Assembly: GCA_036877525.1 (NCBI GenBank)
Contig: JAZGTH010000059.1
Location: 7,192,001-7,256,000 of the forward strand
DNA: 64,000 bases
Direction of reading: 5' to 3'
Source: Chromobotia macracanthus
Taxonomy: Eukaryota > Chordata > Actinopteri > Cypriniformes > Botiidae
This document shows positions 48,428 to 60,866 of this stretch, piece after piece (position 1 is the stretch's first letter; every line of letters begins with the position of its first letter). The translations under genes were made by a program, and so were the position numbers. The notes under the pieces were generated by a model. The model made no database searches. It was not told the origin of the DNA and saw only the letters and a program-made list of their open reading frames with translations.

Positions 48428-51152
48428 TCCTTCAGAGCCGCAATTTCTAACCAGGTTGTGTGTGCCACATGAGTACTCCAGGTTCCAGGAAGCATTTAAT
48501 AAATATTTAGATTTTGCTTTGTTAACCTATAAAACATAAAAAATTAATTGATTACAATTAATCCTGCCATTATTACATATTGACAATAATATAATGACAT
48601 TGTTCTCATGATATTTTCAGTTCTTTGTGATGAAAAGCAAATTAATGTGTGTAATAAATGCAAGTATAACAAACTTGTCTGGGTGACCCTTGTAGCGGAA
48701 TATACAGCATGCGGTACATGGTGTGTCTGGTTTGTTTAAAACTGGCTTTAATATGATTTATTTAATATTATTATAATATTATTGATGTTAATGCAAAATG
48801 ATATCCAGCATAATATAATTAAAATGGATATCTTGAGCTTTATTGAAGGACTGTGGAAGTATATAAAACCAAAAGGAACAGAGGTGCAGAATCAAGTAGT
48901 TTCCATCTATAACTCAGTTACCAAGCCAACAATCTCTGTGGCTGTACAGGAGTGTATTTTAAAACATGATGTCAGTGTACACTGTCTGCCTTGAAGTGAA
49001 CTTGAAAGGAAGCAGCCGTGTTGCTGTGTCAGGTGTAGAGACAGTCTGCCAGCTTTCACTGCAACAGAATGCACAAGTAAGGGGAAAAATCTAGTTCCTT
49101 TGTGAGAAATTTCAGCTCATCAGTTTTATCGCTGATCAAGTGGGTATAGAAATCGTATTGAGTGTGGGGGGTATAGAGACATCATTTTTAAGTGTCAGAT
49201 CCCCTCTCTCCCAAAAAAATCATGTTAAGAGCTTTCTATGTTTTCAGATTTCTGGATGTCACTGACACTTTTAGAAGTTCTTGTCAGGTGATGTATTTCT
49301 AATATGGTCTAATATGGGTGTGACTGTATTATGGGCTGGGACTGTAGTTAATCATTACATAAATGTACCATGGAACAATGAACATGAACGAATGTCGATG
49401 TTAAATCGTTTATGTCATTTGTAACAACGTCAAACCTGGCATGAGGAAAGAGCGCGGTGATACGTTAAACATGTAAAGTAGTATTGGTCAGTATGACCTG
49501 GATGAGCAGTGTGTTATAAGTTTTAGTGGTTGGTATTGGGAAAACAGACAGAATGTGGCAACTGACCAATCAGAATGAAGTATTCCAGAGCGCTGTGTAA
49601 TGTTGTATAAATTTCTTTGCTTTGACAAAGAATTTTGGTCAAGGGTATCAAAAAAAAAGTCTGGAGGAGACGGCGTTAAATAACATTATTAGCTTTGGCA
49701 CATATCTCAGCCTGACAATCAAACTCTATTGTTCTCCTGAACACTTTCTTTTGGCATCCATTTTAGTTGCTGTTCTGACCTTTATGACATTGCTTTTACT
49801 CCAGTAAGAGCGGCCATTATTGAGCTTGCCCTCAACCCAAGCCCACTCAAACAGATCTTATATCACACATCCATTGAAGGTCTGTTCTGCTCACACGAGG
49901 GGAGGTGAGGGGGTATATTTCCACTTTTACCTGTCAGGGAGGAAAAAAATGAAGCCTTTCTGAGCCTTTTACGGTGAAAAAAGTGACCAACATTATTTGT
50001 GACTGGGATAGCTAAAGTGACAAGAGCAGTTTAAAGTGACAAGCTTGGTCACAGGTACAATAAATGTACAAAAAGTACATTTTTCTGAACTGTATTTTAG
50101 ATGCACTTTAAAAGCAAAAAGCTTTTGTGGGTTTTTTTTATTTGCATCATTTTCATTTGCCTTATAGTGGAATCGAATCACTTTGCTGAAATGAGCAAGC
50201 CAAACAGGCTGAGATCAGCTTAAAAATGGTTTTATTAAATTTGGTGTTCAAACACTTGAAGTAGTTAGCCGGCATCTCTGAGGGTATGCACTCAAAATAG
50301 TTACGAATCTTAGTAGAAATGAACTAACCTTTCAAATTAACCCATCAAAACAATTACCAGGGTACTCTGCACCAAATGTGTGTTGTGTGTGTAGCACTGG
50401 ATTTTAATGAAGAGAATTGGAGTTAGGGGTCGTACTCGGAAGCTGTAATTATCATAAATACGTTAGTGAGGATCAGCAGTTTAGGATTATATAAACTGCT
50501 CAGTGAGGTTTGGGTGTATAAATGTCTTTGTTTAGGAATTTAGAGATGCATTTTTATTCATTTGTTATTTATTTTATTCATTATCAACATTCAGTGTTGA
50601 TAATGACTATAGAATTTGACTTTTCATCAGGCCGCAGACCACAAATGTATTCATTGTCAATAATCTTTAAAGTATGATAAATGGAAATTTGGAAGCGATC
50701 CCAAATGTCAAATTTGTAAATATTACATGGGAACTTAGAAAGCACTTTTTCAGACGGAATGAGCTGCCGGGTTTTAAAAAGTGAAGAGGGTAGAAATGGA
50801 GCAAAACTGGGACAATGAGAGCAAAATGAAAAACACTGGTAAAGCAAATGTGTGCTGAATAATAAGACAAGTTGGCTACTGACAGTAGTTGAAAAGGACA
50901 TATTTCTTTTCCTGTGTATAGCTTTAGCCACATGTCTAACGGGTTTCCCAGGAGATTTCAAAACCCTTTGCTTGGCCCTTAATGAGTACACCATCACTGT
51001 ACTGCCCGGGCTGTCACCACCATGCACATTTTGAATACAGATGGATTTAAAGGCGCAAGACGATGCATCACCGGAACAGAATGATATGAATTGCTTGTTT
51101 ATGAGATTCAACTTTAATTTGTATGATCAGGCTTTCTGTTATAATGCTTATT
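48428..51152. other. Intron 1 unique segment containing the longest open frame
   Basis: AT-rich unique DNA. A 175-codon minus-strand frame spans 50584-51111 and overlaps another minus-strand frame at 50667-50933. It has no domain, signal or family I recognise. A frame of this length is not surprising in 64 kb, so it is not called as a gene. Confidence 0.4.
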
Positions 51153-51178
51153 ATGTGTGTGTGTGTGTGTGTGTGTGA
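51153..51178 (+). repeat. (TG)n microsatellite
   Basis: Perfect TG repeat of about 13 units, followed by GAGAGACACAC. Confidence 0.95.
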
Positions 51179-52728
51179 GAGACACACCTTGTGTAACCAA
51201 CATATAAGGCATATTAGAACAAGAATTTCACATGAAGGTTCTTTTTCAACTTCATAATCCAAATCTCAAAAGTAACATCTCATGGTTATGGTGGGAATTA
51301 GTGGGAACACATGAATATGATTTGGGTTATGTATACATGCATATAACATGACGTATCAGATGAATACTGTATATATGCATGGAAAAATAGCCATTTGCAT
51401 GCATTGGTGTGACTTTTTCGTATTTCCCTCAATTCATAAACAGCAGTGCGTTGTCTCCAACTGTGATCAAATAGTATAATCCTTCTTGGTATGATCACAT
51501 TATGATTAGAAGATTTATTTGCCAGGCTAAGATAATGAATTAATATTTCAAAGCCCTTATTTCCGCCTTTATCTTTTTGTGGAGTTCTAAGTGTAGGTTT
51601 TTTTACATGTCTGTGTAAGATTCTGCTTTGTATTCTTACATGCTGTAATTATAATGTCCTAATACTATCCATTTTAACAATGCACTGTCCTGTTAACAGC
51701 CTTGTTAACTGGCTGCAGGGATTTAGGTCGCAGGTCAAGTAATGAGGCTGACTACTGAGAAATACCTTCATTAAATATCATTACCGGTTATTGCAAATAA
51801 CCATTTTCCAATTTAAACCTTCTTTTTTCCATTTTGCTTTATTATTTCTCTAAGATGACTGACAGAGTGCTTCCACAACCTCATTATTTGTTTGCCTCAG
51901 GATTGTGGATGCATTAGAATCTTTGGAGAACTTCAGAAAGAGCTGTCCTGAGATATTTGGACTCGAGTTGGTTTTGTCTTACCTCGGGCTGTTGAAGATA
52001 ATTTGAAATTGGCTGTTGTGCGAATGTTCATGGTGTGTGAAAATCAAAAGCTAGCAGGATCAATACTGAGCCCTGAGGTTCAAGATTGTGTGAAATCAAT
52101 TCGGCCAATTGCCATTCAGCATGACAGAGGGTTTATGACCCTTAACCCTTGCCTGCTTTTGGCTTGCACCACTTCGACGTATCATGCATATGGTCATCTT
52201 ATCTTAATGGAAGCTCTGTATCACTTTATTTCCTGAAATTGAGGCGGGGTCAGACTTCACTGCTCTCCAGAGGTCTGCCAAAGCACCAAATTTGACGCTG
52301 TCCCATCGTACCTAGAGAAGCGTATAGCGCTAATTGATTGGAACATTCGCTGGATCGGATGTGCTATATCCTTCCTGTGTTCTTACAATTTATATAGCTT
52401 TTAAAAAGCAGTGATCGACTCGCATGATGGATTTAAATGAAGCGTCCAGGCCCCATTTCACCTAGCATGCTTTCGCGGCTGTTTATTAGAGTCTAACTGG
52501 ATCCTCATAACAGTAAAGTTGATATTGATTTTGTTCAAAAACTCTCATTGGCTCATTGTCAATATTAATAGTTGCGTCAAAACAGTTCTGCTCTAAATCT
52601 GACCCCAGGCCTGAAAAAAATCTCTTAAGACTTTAATAGATCTTTGGGTTTAAAAGGTTCTAACCTGTTATCAATATTTATAAATTGTTACCGTATCATC
52701 TTATATTAATAGTGCGCTTACCTTCACT

Positions 52729-52731
<3 letters not shown>
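51179..52731. other. Intron 1 unique segment
   Basis: AT-rich unique DNA without recognised repeats or genes. Confidence 0.4.

Positions 52732-52793
<62 letters not shown>
52732..52793 (+). repeat. Compound (TA)n(TG)n microsatellite
   Basis: About 19 TA units pass directly into about 12 TG units and end at the head of a SINE. Confidence 0.95.
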
Positions 52794-52794
52794 T

Positions 52795-52908
52795 CCTATA
52801 GTTCAACTGGAAGATTGCATTAGCTGTGCAAAGGGTTATGGGTTCGATTTCTGGGGAACACATACTGGCAGCTTGAATGCTTTGGATAAAAATACATAGA
52901 TGTAAATA
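52795..52908 (+). mobile_element. tRNA-derived SINE, forward copy
   Basis: A-box-like TATAGTTCAACTGG, B-box-like GGGTTCGATTTC and tail GCTTTGGATAAAAATACATAG match the complement of the SINEs at 42.4 and 60.7 kb. It is shortened in the tail. Confidence 0.7.
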
Positions 52909-54358
52909 ACTGTTGTGTGTTTTTCTCTAGCTCTAAAACTCATAAGCGCATGTTTTAAGATTATATAGATTTTTTCTTGTGTTTTCTTTTTTTGTCTGCA
53001 GGACAAACTGTTTCACATTGTTTTCTCTCGCTTGAAGCATTTCAGTGAGACCCTAAAAAGCATTTTAGTTTATTACAAATAGAAGCCAAGCAGTATTGCT
53101 TTAGGCTCATGGGGGAAGAAAACTTCTCACATTCAGGCTTGTTTAATGATTCTTTAGTTCATTCATCATTTCCTTATCTTATTGAGACCCGCGGCAGTGA
53201 TTGTACAACCCGGCCCTTGCTTGGGAATCAAGGGCTTTCATAATTCAGAAGCGATGTGCTTTTTGTAGTTTAGCTAATCATGTATGGATTTAATAGTGAC
53301 CGAGTTCTCTCTAGTTTTTGCATTGTGTTATAAAAGGTGGGGAAATTTTAGTTTAAATACATGCTGATAGATAAAGCAGTTGCGTTAATTGTCACCAGGG
53401 TAACAGTGGACAGCTCTAAATTCCCTGTAGAATAGCAGGGTCTGTTGGTAATTGTGGCACCCTGGGCTTATGCAAATCAGGTATGTGACTTTTTCTCCAT
53501 TAGGAATGAGAATCCGAATAATGACATAAATATGTAAAGATGCAAATAGACGCGAATGAAATTGAATGGGAGTTGGAATTTTAACCTTCTGCACCGGCCC
53601 CAGGGACATACGCCGCACCTGAGAGGAAGAGAGCGCAAACAGCAGTTTAATGCAGTAATTCGTGACCACCCACATTATACGGTATTGTAAAACTGAAGCA
53701 ATTCAAATTATCTCCGCATAAGGAGCGACACTTCATGAGATTAGCCCGTTCAGCCGTACTTATTACAACCCACATACATGGTAACGATTACAGACATATT
53801 AAGTTCACCCAAAACATCAGTTTTAGAACTATTAGCAGCTCAATATTGTTACATTAACTTTTACATTACATCTGACACACGGTTCACAGATTTTAGCTAA
53901 ATGAAACTAATCAGATCTGCTGGAGAAGATCTCATGCAGAGTAAAACTGCTAGTTTCATTGATGGATACATGGCAAAAGCTGCAAAATCAAGAGTTTGGG
54001 CATCTTAATCACAGTTTCCTTTGCTAATTTTCGCACAGTGGGAAACTCCTACTGGAAATAACGCTTGAGAATGTTTCGGTGGATATAAAGTACTTTTAAA
54101 GTGTTTTAAGTGCTGTGTGAAAGAGCCCTTATGTCTTTCTCAGAAATGTACGATTTTTCACAAATATTCCTTTTGATTCAATAATTGTGGAGCGATTGCT
54201 TTAATCAAGGATGAGTCTAAGATTTCAGTATTAGTGGAGCTCAGCTTAAAGGGGAGATCACAGATTTCTAAGGGGGGCTAAAATTTAGTCTCCTAGGGAA
54301 ATAGGGCATAAAAAACCTTTGACCGTGCAGTTTAAATCTGCACTCTGCAAAAAAAAAA
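52909..54358. other. Intron 1 unique segment
   Basis: Unique DNA. 53460-53740 is repeat-free and slightly GC-richer; its minus-strand 96-codon frame is unremarkable. It is a candidate conserved non-coding stretch. Confidence 0.35.
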
Positions 54359-54575
54359 ATCTTTAGACGTTGTAATATCATTACTGTTTGGTTAGGAACA
54401 TTATTGAAACTTTTGTGATTCTGTAATGTTTGTAAAACTTTCCACTAACAATTTAGGAAGAACATTTTTGATATATATCCACTGTATAACAATATTCTAC
54501 TTATGAACTTTTTTGATAACATTTTAGAGAACATTTATAAAGCCAATGTTTTAAGAACGTTCCCTGTTAGCTGGG
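54359..54575 (+). mobile_element. Family A repeat, copy 9 (left end lost)
   Basis: It begins inside the family body at TTTAGACGTTGTAATATC and reaches an intact right end, GAACGTTCCCTGTTAGCTGGG. Confidence 0.65.
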
Positions 54576-57500
54576 TTGCAGCTTTAAGGAAACAAACAGA
54601 ATTTGTAGTGTATTGTTAAAGCGCGTTTGTCTGTTATCAGCGGTTTAATCTCTCTTAGCAGTAATGAAACTGTGATATATACAATAGATTTTCTCACACT
54701 ATGAGAATATATGTTGTTTAGGGAGCCTTGACTGGTGCTTCACCTCACGAGTGACTGAGATCCTGCCTGCTTCATTGCCCATTATCTTCTCTGATTGATA
54801 ATCATGACATAGGAATGGATATAAACCCTCAATGATTCTCAGCACCGTTAAGAACTTCAGCTATTAAAGTGACCTTGAGTGAAGGCTGGCGGTTTTGCAT
54901 AATCTCACTTCATAGTTACAGTACAGCTTTTAAATAATTTACCTATTGAATGTGAACTGTATACAGTACATAACTGTAACAGATAATCAGAGAAACATAA
55001 CTGTACAAAGAATCAGATTATGCCTTTGTTTTGCACTGAGCGACATGTAAGGAAAAGCGTCTTTTTAGAACTGTACATTTAAAATCACCCCCATGAATAA
55101 TTCATTGTTTACAAGGTAGATTATACAGAGTTGGCCGCAACACGGGCAATGGGTGTTAAAAATCTGACTGTGTTCTGTTTGATAATTTGTTGACATGCTC
55201 CCGCGTTGTTTGGAAAATAAAAGTGACCTCACTGGAAAGTGAAGGTCAGGAACAGCTTAATGAAGGCCCTGTTGTCCTTTCTCATTGATTTCTCTGCTAG
55301 CTTTGCTACACACAGTCCGACCGGCTCGGAGTTGCCATGGTAAAGGTCTTTTGGCAGAGGATGTGTTTCCTGGACAGAGTTGCTTGTGGAATTTGTAAAC
55401 GTGCAGAACCTTCAAACATCATTATCCCCCCTCCCCAAACTCAGCTGGTCCTCCTCACAGGGGCCTCACAGGGACCTCTCAGCCTGATCTCTGGGAGTCC
55501 CAGTTTGATGTGCAGTTTTGATGGCTGGGCAGATCAATATGAATGAAAATCAGAGAAGAACAAACAGTCCCAGCACTGACATTCACCGGTGTTTTATGGG
55601 CGAATCTCTGTGCCGAATGACATTCCGAAGACATTTATATATTAGGTGTCAGGTGATATTAATGTTAATCACGGTTTTCTGATCAAAACTGAGGCAGCTG
55701 ACATTTAGATCAAAATACCATGTTGTATATGTCAAGGTGAGAATTAAACAGTTCACCAGCCATCTTGGATTTTATCGCTTGAGCGCATGCAGGCACGCAT
55801 CTTGCATGCGTGTTTGTGCTGAAAGCGTGGTTTAGTATACAAACCTTTAATCCATGTCACGTTCAGATTTTCGATGCAAACCTTATAGGTTTAATAATGA
55901 CTATTGACATTTGACTTTTTACTTTGATCTAAGAATTTTTGGTGTTTGACACAGGTTTGGTGGATCGTTCCATGCTGTTGGCGTGATTCTTCGGCCGTTG
56001 GTTTGGTTTTAATTGACAGTAATGATTTCCACAGCACAGTAGTTGTTCTTGAGTAAGACACACATTATTGAAAATTGATGGGTTGTCAGTTTTTATTATA
56101 GTTGAGATCTGAAGGCACGGCACACTATTGGCTAATGTCAAGGTACAGTGAGAAAACGTTCTTGAGAGTGTTGCGTAACGGCGAACAGTTGGAAAGATAA
56201 TGAGACCTAGGACAAAGCCGGTTTTACAGCTGTTGAGCTTCCCGTTTAGGTTTTAAATTAGACTGCTCAGTGATTCGTTTTCGAGAGATGTACTGGAGCA
56301 TCGTCGATTCAGTCTCATTAAAGAGACTCACAAAAGCAGATGAGTGAATTTAAAACCCTTTCTTTGTTCTTCAAATGTCTTTCTGGCTTCATCTCTGCTC
56401 ACAGCTCAGGATACGACTCTCATGTTGACGTGCTTGGATTTGTTTATTTTTTTGTGTTGAACAACAACCCATGGAGCAAAGATTAATTGAGCTTATTCTG
56501 TGGTGCACAAGCCCACCGTGAGACAAGATTCATCAGAAAGGTTTGTGAGCCTTTATCCAGAGTTCTGAGGGCCACCTCTTTTGTTCACCGGCTCCCCGTC
56601 ACAGTTTTGCATATTGAAAGCTGACGGAATTACAAAGGCTGAGGAGCTTTAATGAGCCAAAGTTCTCCGCTCGTCGAGGTGCCGGTGTGTGTCAAAAATC
56701 ATCCTCATAATAGCATGCTAGTCCAGGCTCCACTGAACATTTCCTACTGTTATGCTAATGAGATACTGCTACCTGACCAAAGAGCTGGGGCCGTTTTCCA
56801 GCCATGTTATTTTTATCTACCTTCCTTCCGTCGCTTTGAAATGATCTCGGAGTGACCGAAACATTTAACGTTTCATTGTAGCGCTCACGCCTTTCAAATG
56901 TAAATTCTGTTTACGCTTTTAAAAACAAATGATGCAAGATTTTATTCCTTGACAGGCTTGTGCCGTTTTTCCTCTTTTTGGGGGGTTTTGAAATGCCTGT
57001 TCTGAATCTATTGAAACCGTGAGCCATGGAAACATCAAACACTCCAGGCGAGGAGTGAAGGCCTCTTGAGGTAAGAGGGGAAGGTAAAGCGGCAACAGTG
57101 GTCAGTCCGATGATTCAGATTGGACCATGTTCTGAAGGGCAGCCCAACATAAAAGTAGGTGCACATCAGTGGACGGCCGGCTTCAGGATTCTGAAGTTGT
57201 GTCTTTTATAGTTTTCGGTGCTCACAAGAGAAATTGTCCTAAGGTAAGAGGAGCACGTTTTAAATGGAAACCAATTCAGTTTCAGACTGGGCTTGGGAGA
57301 TCTTCTATCTCAGAAACCTGGATGCTAGCTGAACTCCTCTCCCTCGGCTAGCTGTTGAATTTGATTCAGGTGCTTTTCTTTAAGCTGTCAGTCAACATTT
57401 TTTGCAAAATATAAAGCAGTTGCAGGGCAAGAAAAAAAACGTCGGCTGGAAATCCATTTCAATAACCACTCATCAGAAAATATAGACATGTCTTTTAAAG

Positions 57501-58249
57501 GTACCACAACAATCAAATTGCCGTCAGTATTCATTGAGGGCAACAGAATTGCTGTTGTTTTTTGCTAGTAAGAATGGAGGACAGAGGGCGGCCATCATCA
57601 TATTCCCTGTAATTGCTTTTTGACTGATGTGCAGCTGCTATTGAATTGAATCAGGCCAGATTACCAGCAGAGTTTCAGAGCCACAGTGCCTATAAAGAAA
57701 GTGTATCAATTGAAGAAGGGCCCGGCCCTTGAACAATTTGCCAGATCTATTCTTTCCCATAGAACTAATCTGCAGCCATGCTGGAGAGAAACGCAGCGCT
57801 GCGGCTCATTGTGAGATGTGCAATAACATTTTTGGGATTTGAAAAATTATCTGGGATGAAAAATTATTTTGTGCTGAATGGCCGTGTTACTGCATTCCAG
57901 CAAATGATGATGGTACATATAAAGGCATATCTGACCTAACAAAAACTCAAAACACCCTCACAACCCTTACAAAACACATACAGAGCTTGTTCAACAACAT
58001 CAGTGATTATTTGTACAGTAAGCCTGATGTTTATGTGAAAGATTGTATGCTAAATAAATGCTGATTGCTGTCAGAGAGAGACTGACTGAGTTTCATTTCC
58101 TTAGTCCTTACTTTACGTTCAGTTTTGATTGTATAGGCATTATTATTAATACTGACATTAATAGTTTTTATTATTAAAACTACTGACGTTATCCAACCAA
58201 GAGCAGTGAGTGGTTTTCTTTTATTTCTGTTATTGTGGTTTGATTAATA
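54576..58249. other. Intron 1, repeat-poor segment
   Basis: About 3.7 kb of mostly unique DNA. 56560-57060 and 57560-57830 are repeat-free and GC-balanced, hence candidate conserved non-coding elements. Frames are short and unremarkable. Confidence 0.4.
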
Positions 58250-58505
58250 TTAAAGCTGCAATCCGTAACTTCTTTTGGGGTAAAAACGAACAAAATAAGT
58301 TATTCAAAATAGTCTTACCTTACCCCAATTCACAACAGTAAGTTTATAATAATCATTTATAATTTGAGCTGTCAGGTCAGTTTTCCTGCGAAATGTCTAT
58401 TTGGCCTCATTTGACTTTGTAATAAACATAAAAAAAGTACATATCCTACAATGTATTTTAAACAGAGATGGCAGTAGAGAGACAATTGTTACGTTACAGC
58501 TTTAA
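58250..58505 (+). mobile_element. Family B MITE, copy 3
   Basis: It starts TTAAAGCTGCAATCCGTAAC and ends TTACGTTACAGCTTTAA, forming imperfect inverted ends. The body matches the copies at 26.6 and 31.9 kb in the same orientation. Confidence 0.75.
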
Positions 58506-59550
58506 CAACAATAGACTGCAGCACAGTCTGTTAAGTGCAGCCGAACGGCTTAATGGACACATCTGATATTTTGAAAAAAGTTTTACCCCGTGTGTTTACG
58601 CTCACTTAAGACATAACCTGCTGTGTTTACATCATCAAGACAGGCTTTTTGTACCACAAAGTGTAGAGCTGTCAGACAGCTCTCTGGTAAAAATGATTCA
58701 GTAGGTACAGCGTTTCTACAGTATTGGTAGCACCATTACATTTTATTTATTTATTTTCAGTATCGACTTGGTGGCAAAGTACCGTACTTTTGACATTCCT
58801 GCTATCAAAGCACAAAATGATAGATTGTCCATAAGAGTAACGGCCTAATTTTGAGCCCCGTGGCTTGAAAGAAATACAGTAGAAAGGTTGAGAGAGACAA
58901 AAAGGGAGAGATGGGAAACAAAAACGAAACCGTTTGACATTTATAATTCTGTCTCTTGAGGGCAGTACAGTATGTACAGTATGTGCGTGTGGAGGTGGCG
59001 GCTGGGCTCCAGCGAGCAGTGGTGCATGGAATTATCACTCGCGCTCCATCTAAAACATTTGAACTTCTGCCTCGGAAACCGTAATTGGAATGGAAACATT
59101 TTGGAATGGTTGACATTTTTGTGCGTGTTTGTTAAAAGATGCGGTTTAAGGTTTTCGAGAATTCGACAGAAAAACTGTGGCACAATTTTGAGCGATACAT
59201 AAATGGTTTCGTCAGCTGGCTGATGGTCTGACAAATACTTGTATATTGCTTGTAAATATTGCCTGACATTGTTGAACCTACAAGACTTTCAGGAAAAGAG
59301 TAAATAATCTTAGATGATAGATTAAAGGTTCAAAACGAAATTACGTTTAGTGATTTATTATAGTTAGATGGGGAAAAAAAATGGCAACTGCATTTATGGA
59401 ACAGCTTGGCAGAAACAATCACTTCTATTTCATGCCATTCATCTATATCATTATTTAGGTTTACTCAACCATCATTTATTTTTCATATTAAATGGCTGTA
59501 TTACACATCATTCATTTCATACTTCATCTCTCTTCACCCCTTCTCATTAG
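58506..59550. other. End of intron 1 before exon 2
   Basis: Unique DNA. The last part is pyrimidine-rich (CTCTCTTCACCCCTTCTCATTAG) and forms the acceptor of exon 2. Frames at 58800-59240 overlap on both strands and are not recognised. Confidence 0.45.
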
Positions 59551-59673
59551 AGCCCATTTTGTGTGATGTTGGAGAGTTTCTGTGTGGCGACCAGCTGACC
59601 TGTGTGTCTGAGAGCTGGCTCTGTGATGGAGAACCAGACTGTCCAGATGGTTCCGATGAAGCGCTGGACAAAT
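59551..59673 (+). CDS. lrp1b: Low-density lipoprotein receptor-related protein 1B, coding exon 2 (first LDL-receptor class A module)
   Basis: This 123-nt exon encodes residues 32-72 plus the first base of codon 73. It holds one LDLa module with six cysteines at 36, 43, 49, 56, 62 and 73; the last codon is split by intron 2. The acidic end CPDGSDEALDKC and the WLCDG motif supply the usual calcium ligands (D57, D61, D67, E68). LDLa modules fold around calcium and bind ligands on the cell surface, feeding clathrin-mediated endocytosis. The stretch GEFLCGDQLTCVSESWLCDG is close to the first LDLa of human LRP1B as I remember it, and less close to LRP1, hence the symbol. The acceptor follows a pyrimidine-rich tract, and the donor AAAT|GTAAGT is consensus-like. 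Phase is 1 at both ends, so the exon joins exon 1 cleanly and G|AG makes Glu32. Further modules lie beyond the window. Confidence 0.92.
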
Positions 59674-59794
59674 GTAAGTATCTCATGCGCTTTAACACCC
59701 AACCACAGAACCACTAAACAGATCATCATGTCTCAAACATCTCTGCATTCCCATGTCGCCAGGCACATTAGTGGTCTTCCAAAACATAAGCATC

Positions 59795-60095
59795 AGAAAG
59801 CTAACAGAGAACGTTCTTAGAACGTTGGCTGATGTTCTCTAAAAGTACTTTCAAAGTTATCAAAAATGTTGTTGCAGTAAAATTAGTAGGAAGATTTTAA
59901 TGTTGTATCAAAAATGCATGTATCTAAATGTTATTGTTGTTGGAATGTTTTAAAAATGTTACAGAATTACAAAAGTTTAAGTAACGATCTATAACAAAAC
60001 AATAACGTTAATAAAAACGTTCCTAGAACTTTCAAAATAACATTTTTAACATCTTTGTTACTTAATGTTTTTACATCCTAAAATTGTAAACTGGG
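59795..60095 (-). mobile_element. Family A repeat, copy 10, next to exon 2
   Basis: It begins AGCTAACAGAGAACGTTC and ends CCTAAAATTGTAAACTGGG, in reverse orientation and almost complete. It starts about 120 bp after the exon 2 donor. Confidence 0.75.
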
Positions 60096-60717
60096 GATAG
60101 ATGAAGGTGTTACTCGTTTATAATTCTACGTTTTACTTCATATGAGGAGTGAGAGGAATGTTACCCAGGCTTTCTGGAGAGTCCTCATGTTTTAATTCTT
60201 AATTGTATTCATGAAAAGATGGATCAGTTTATGCTAAACTGGCACGTTCGATTGCTGTGTGTTGATGCAGGACTTCTGCAGAAGAGCTTAATTTATTACA
60301 GATTCCAGACATAGTGGGTCAACCATTCTTACAACCGGTTTTCTATTATCATTTAGATTAATCACATTCACTCTGTTTTATTTATAATGCCTGGGAATGG
60401 TTTCAACGCATATTTATCATGGGAATTTTGAGAAGCTCATTTCCTTGGATTATGTATCGATAGGAAATGCATTTCAATCAGTTTTTCACAACAAAATGTG
60501 CAGCGGAATTTAATTTGTTGTTTGCAACAGTGCTGACTCGAATCGTATCAGTGTGCTAACAACACTCCACTGGCATGGGTGATATCGTTGGTTTAGGCGT
60601 ACAGTGCTCCCGGAGGTGGCCATGTTTACTGTATTTGAGCTTGTATAAGTGCCTGCTAAAATACTTATCCTCACTTTTGTTACAGTAACAATTATACTGC
60701 TTTAAAACAATGCATTG

Positions 60718-60866
60718 CATTGCATTTACAATTACATATTTGGCAGACACTTTTATTCATAGTGATTGACAGTGCATTCAATTTATTACACTTGATCAGT
60801 ATGTGTTTTCTGGGAATTGAACCCACAACCTTTTCGCTGCTACTGCACCAGTTGAGCTACAGGAAT
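60718..60866 (-). mobile_element. tRNA-derived SINE, reverse copy
   Basis: It reads CATATTTGGCAGACACTTTT, AGTGCATTCAATTTATTAC, GGGAATTGAACCCACAACC and GTTGAGCTACAGGAATG, the tail-to-head order of the SINE at 42.4 kb. A 145-codon frame at 60720-61157 runs through it and is rejected as a gene. Confidence 0.75.

Larger units (their letters stand above)
4824..59550 (+). other. lrp1b: lrp1b intron 1 (54,727 bp)
   Basis: The intron is bounded by donor GTAAGA at 4824 and acceptor TTCTCATTAG ending at 59550. Both ends fit the consensus and preserve reading phase. A very long first intron is known for mammalian LRP1B. No additional lrp1b exon is needed between the signal peptide and the first LDLa module, and I recognise none. 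Contents are unique AT-rich DNA, many short transposon-like repeats and microsatellites. Confidence 0.8.

Noticed and set aside
59551..59673. Assignment to lrp1, lrp2 or another LDLR-family gene
   Set aside because: The LDLa sequence and the immediate start of the mature protein with this module fit LRP1B better as I remember the families, but only one module is visible, so the alternative is not fully excluded.
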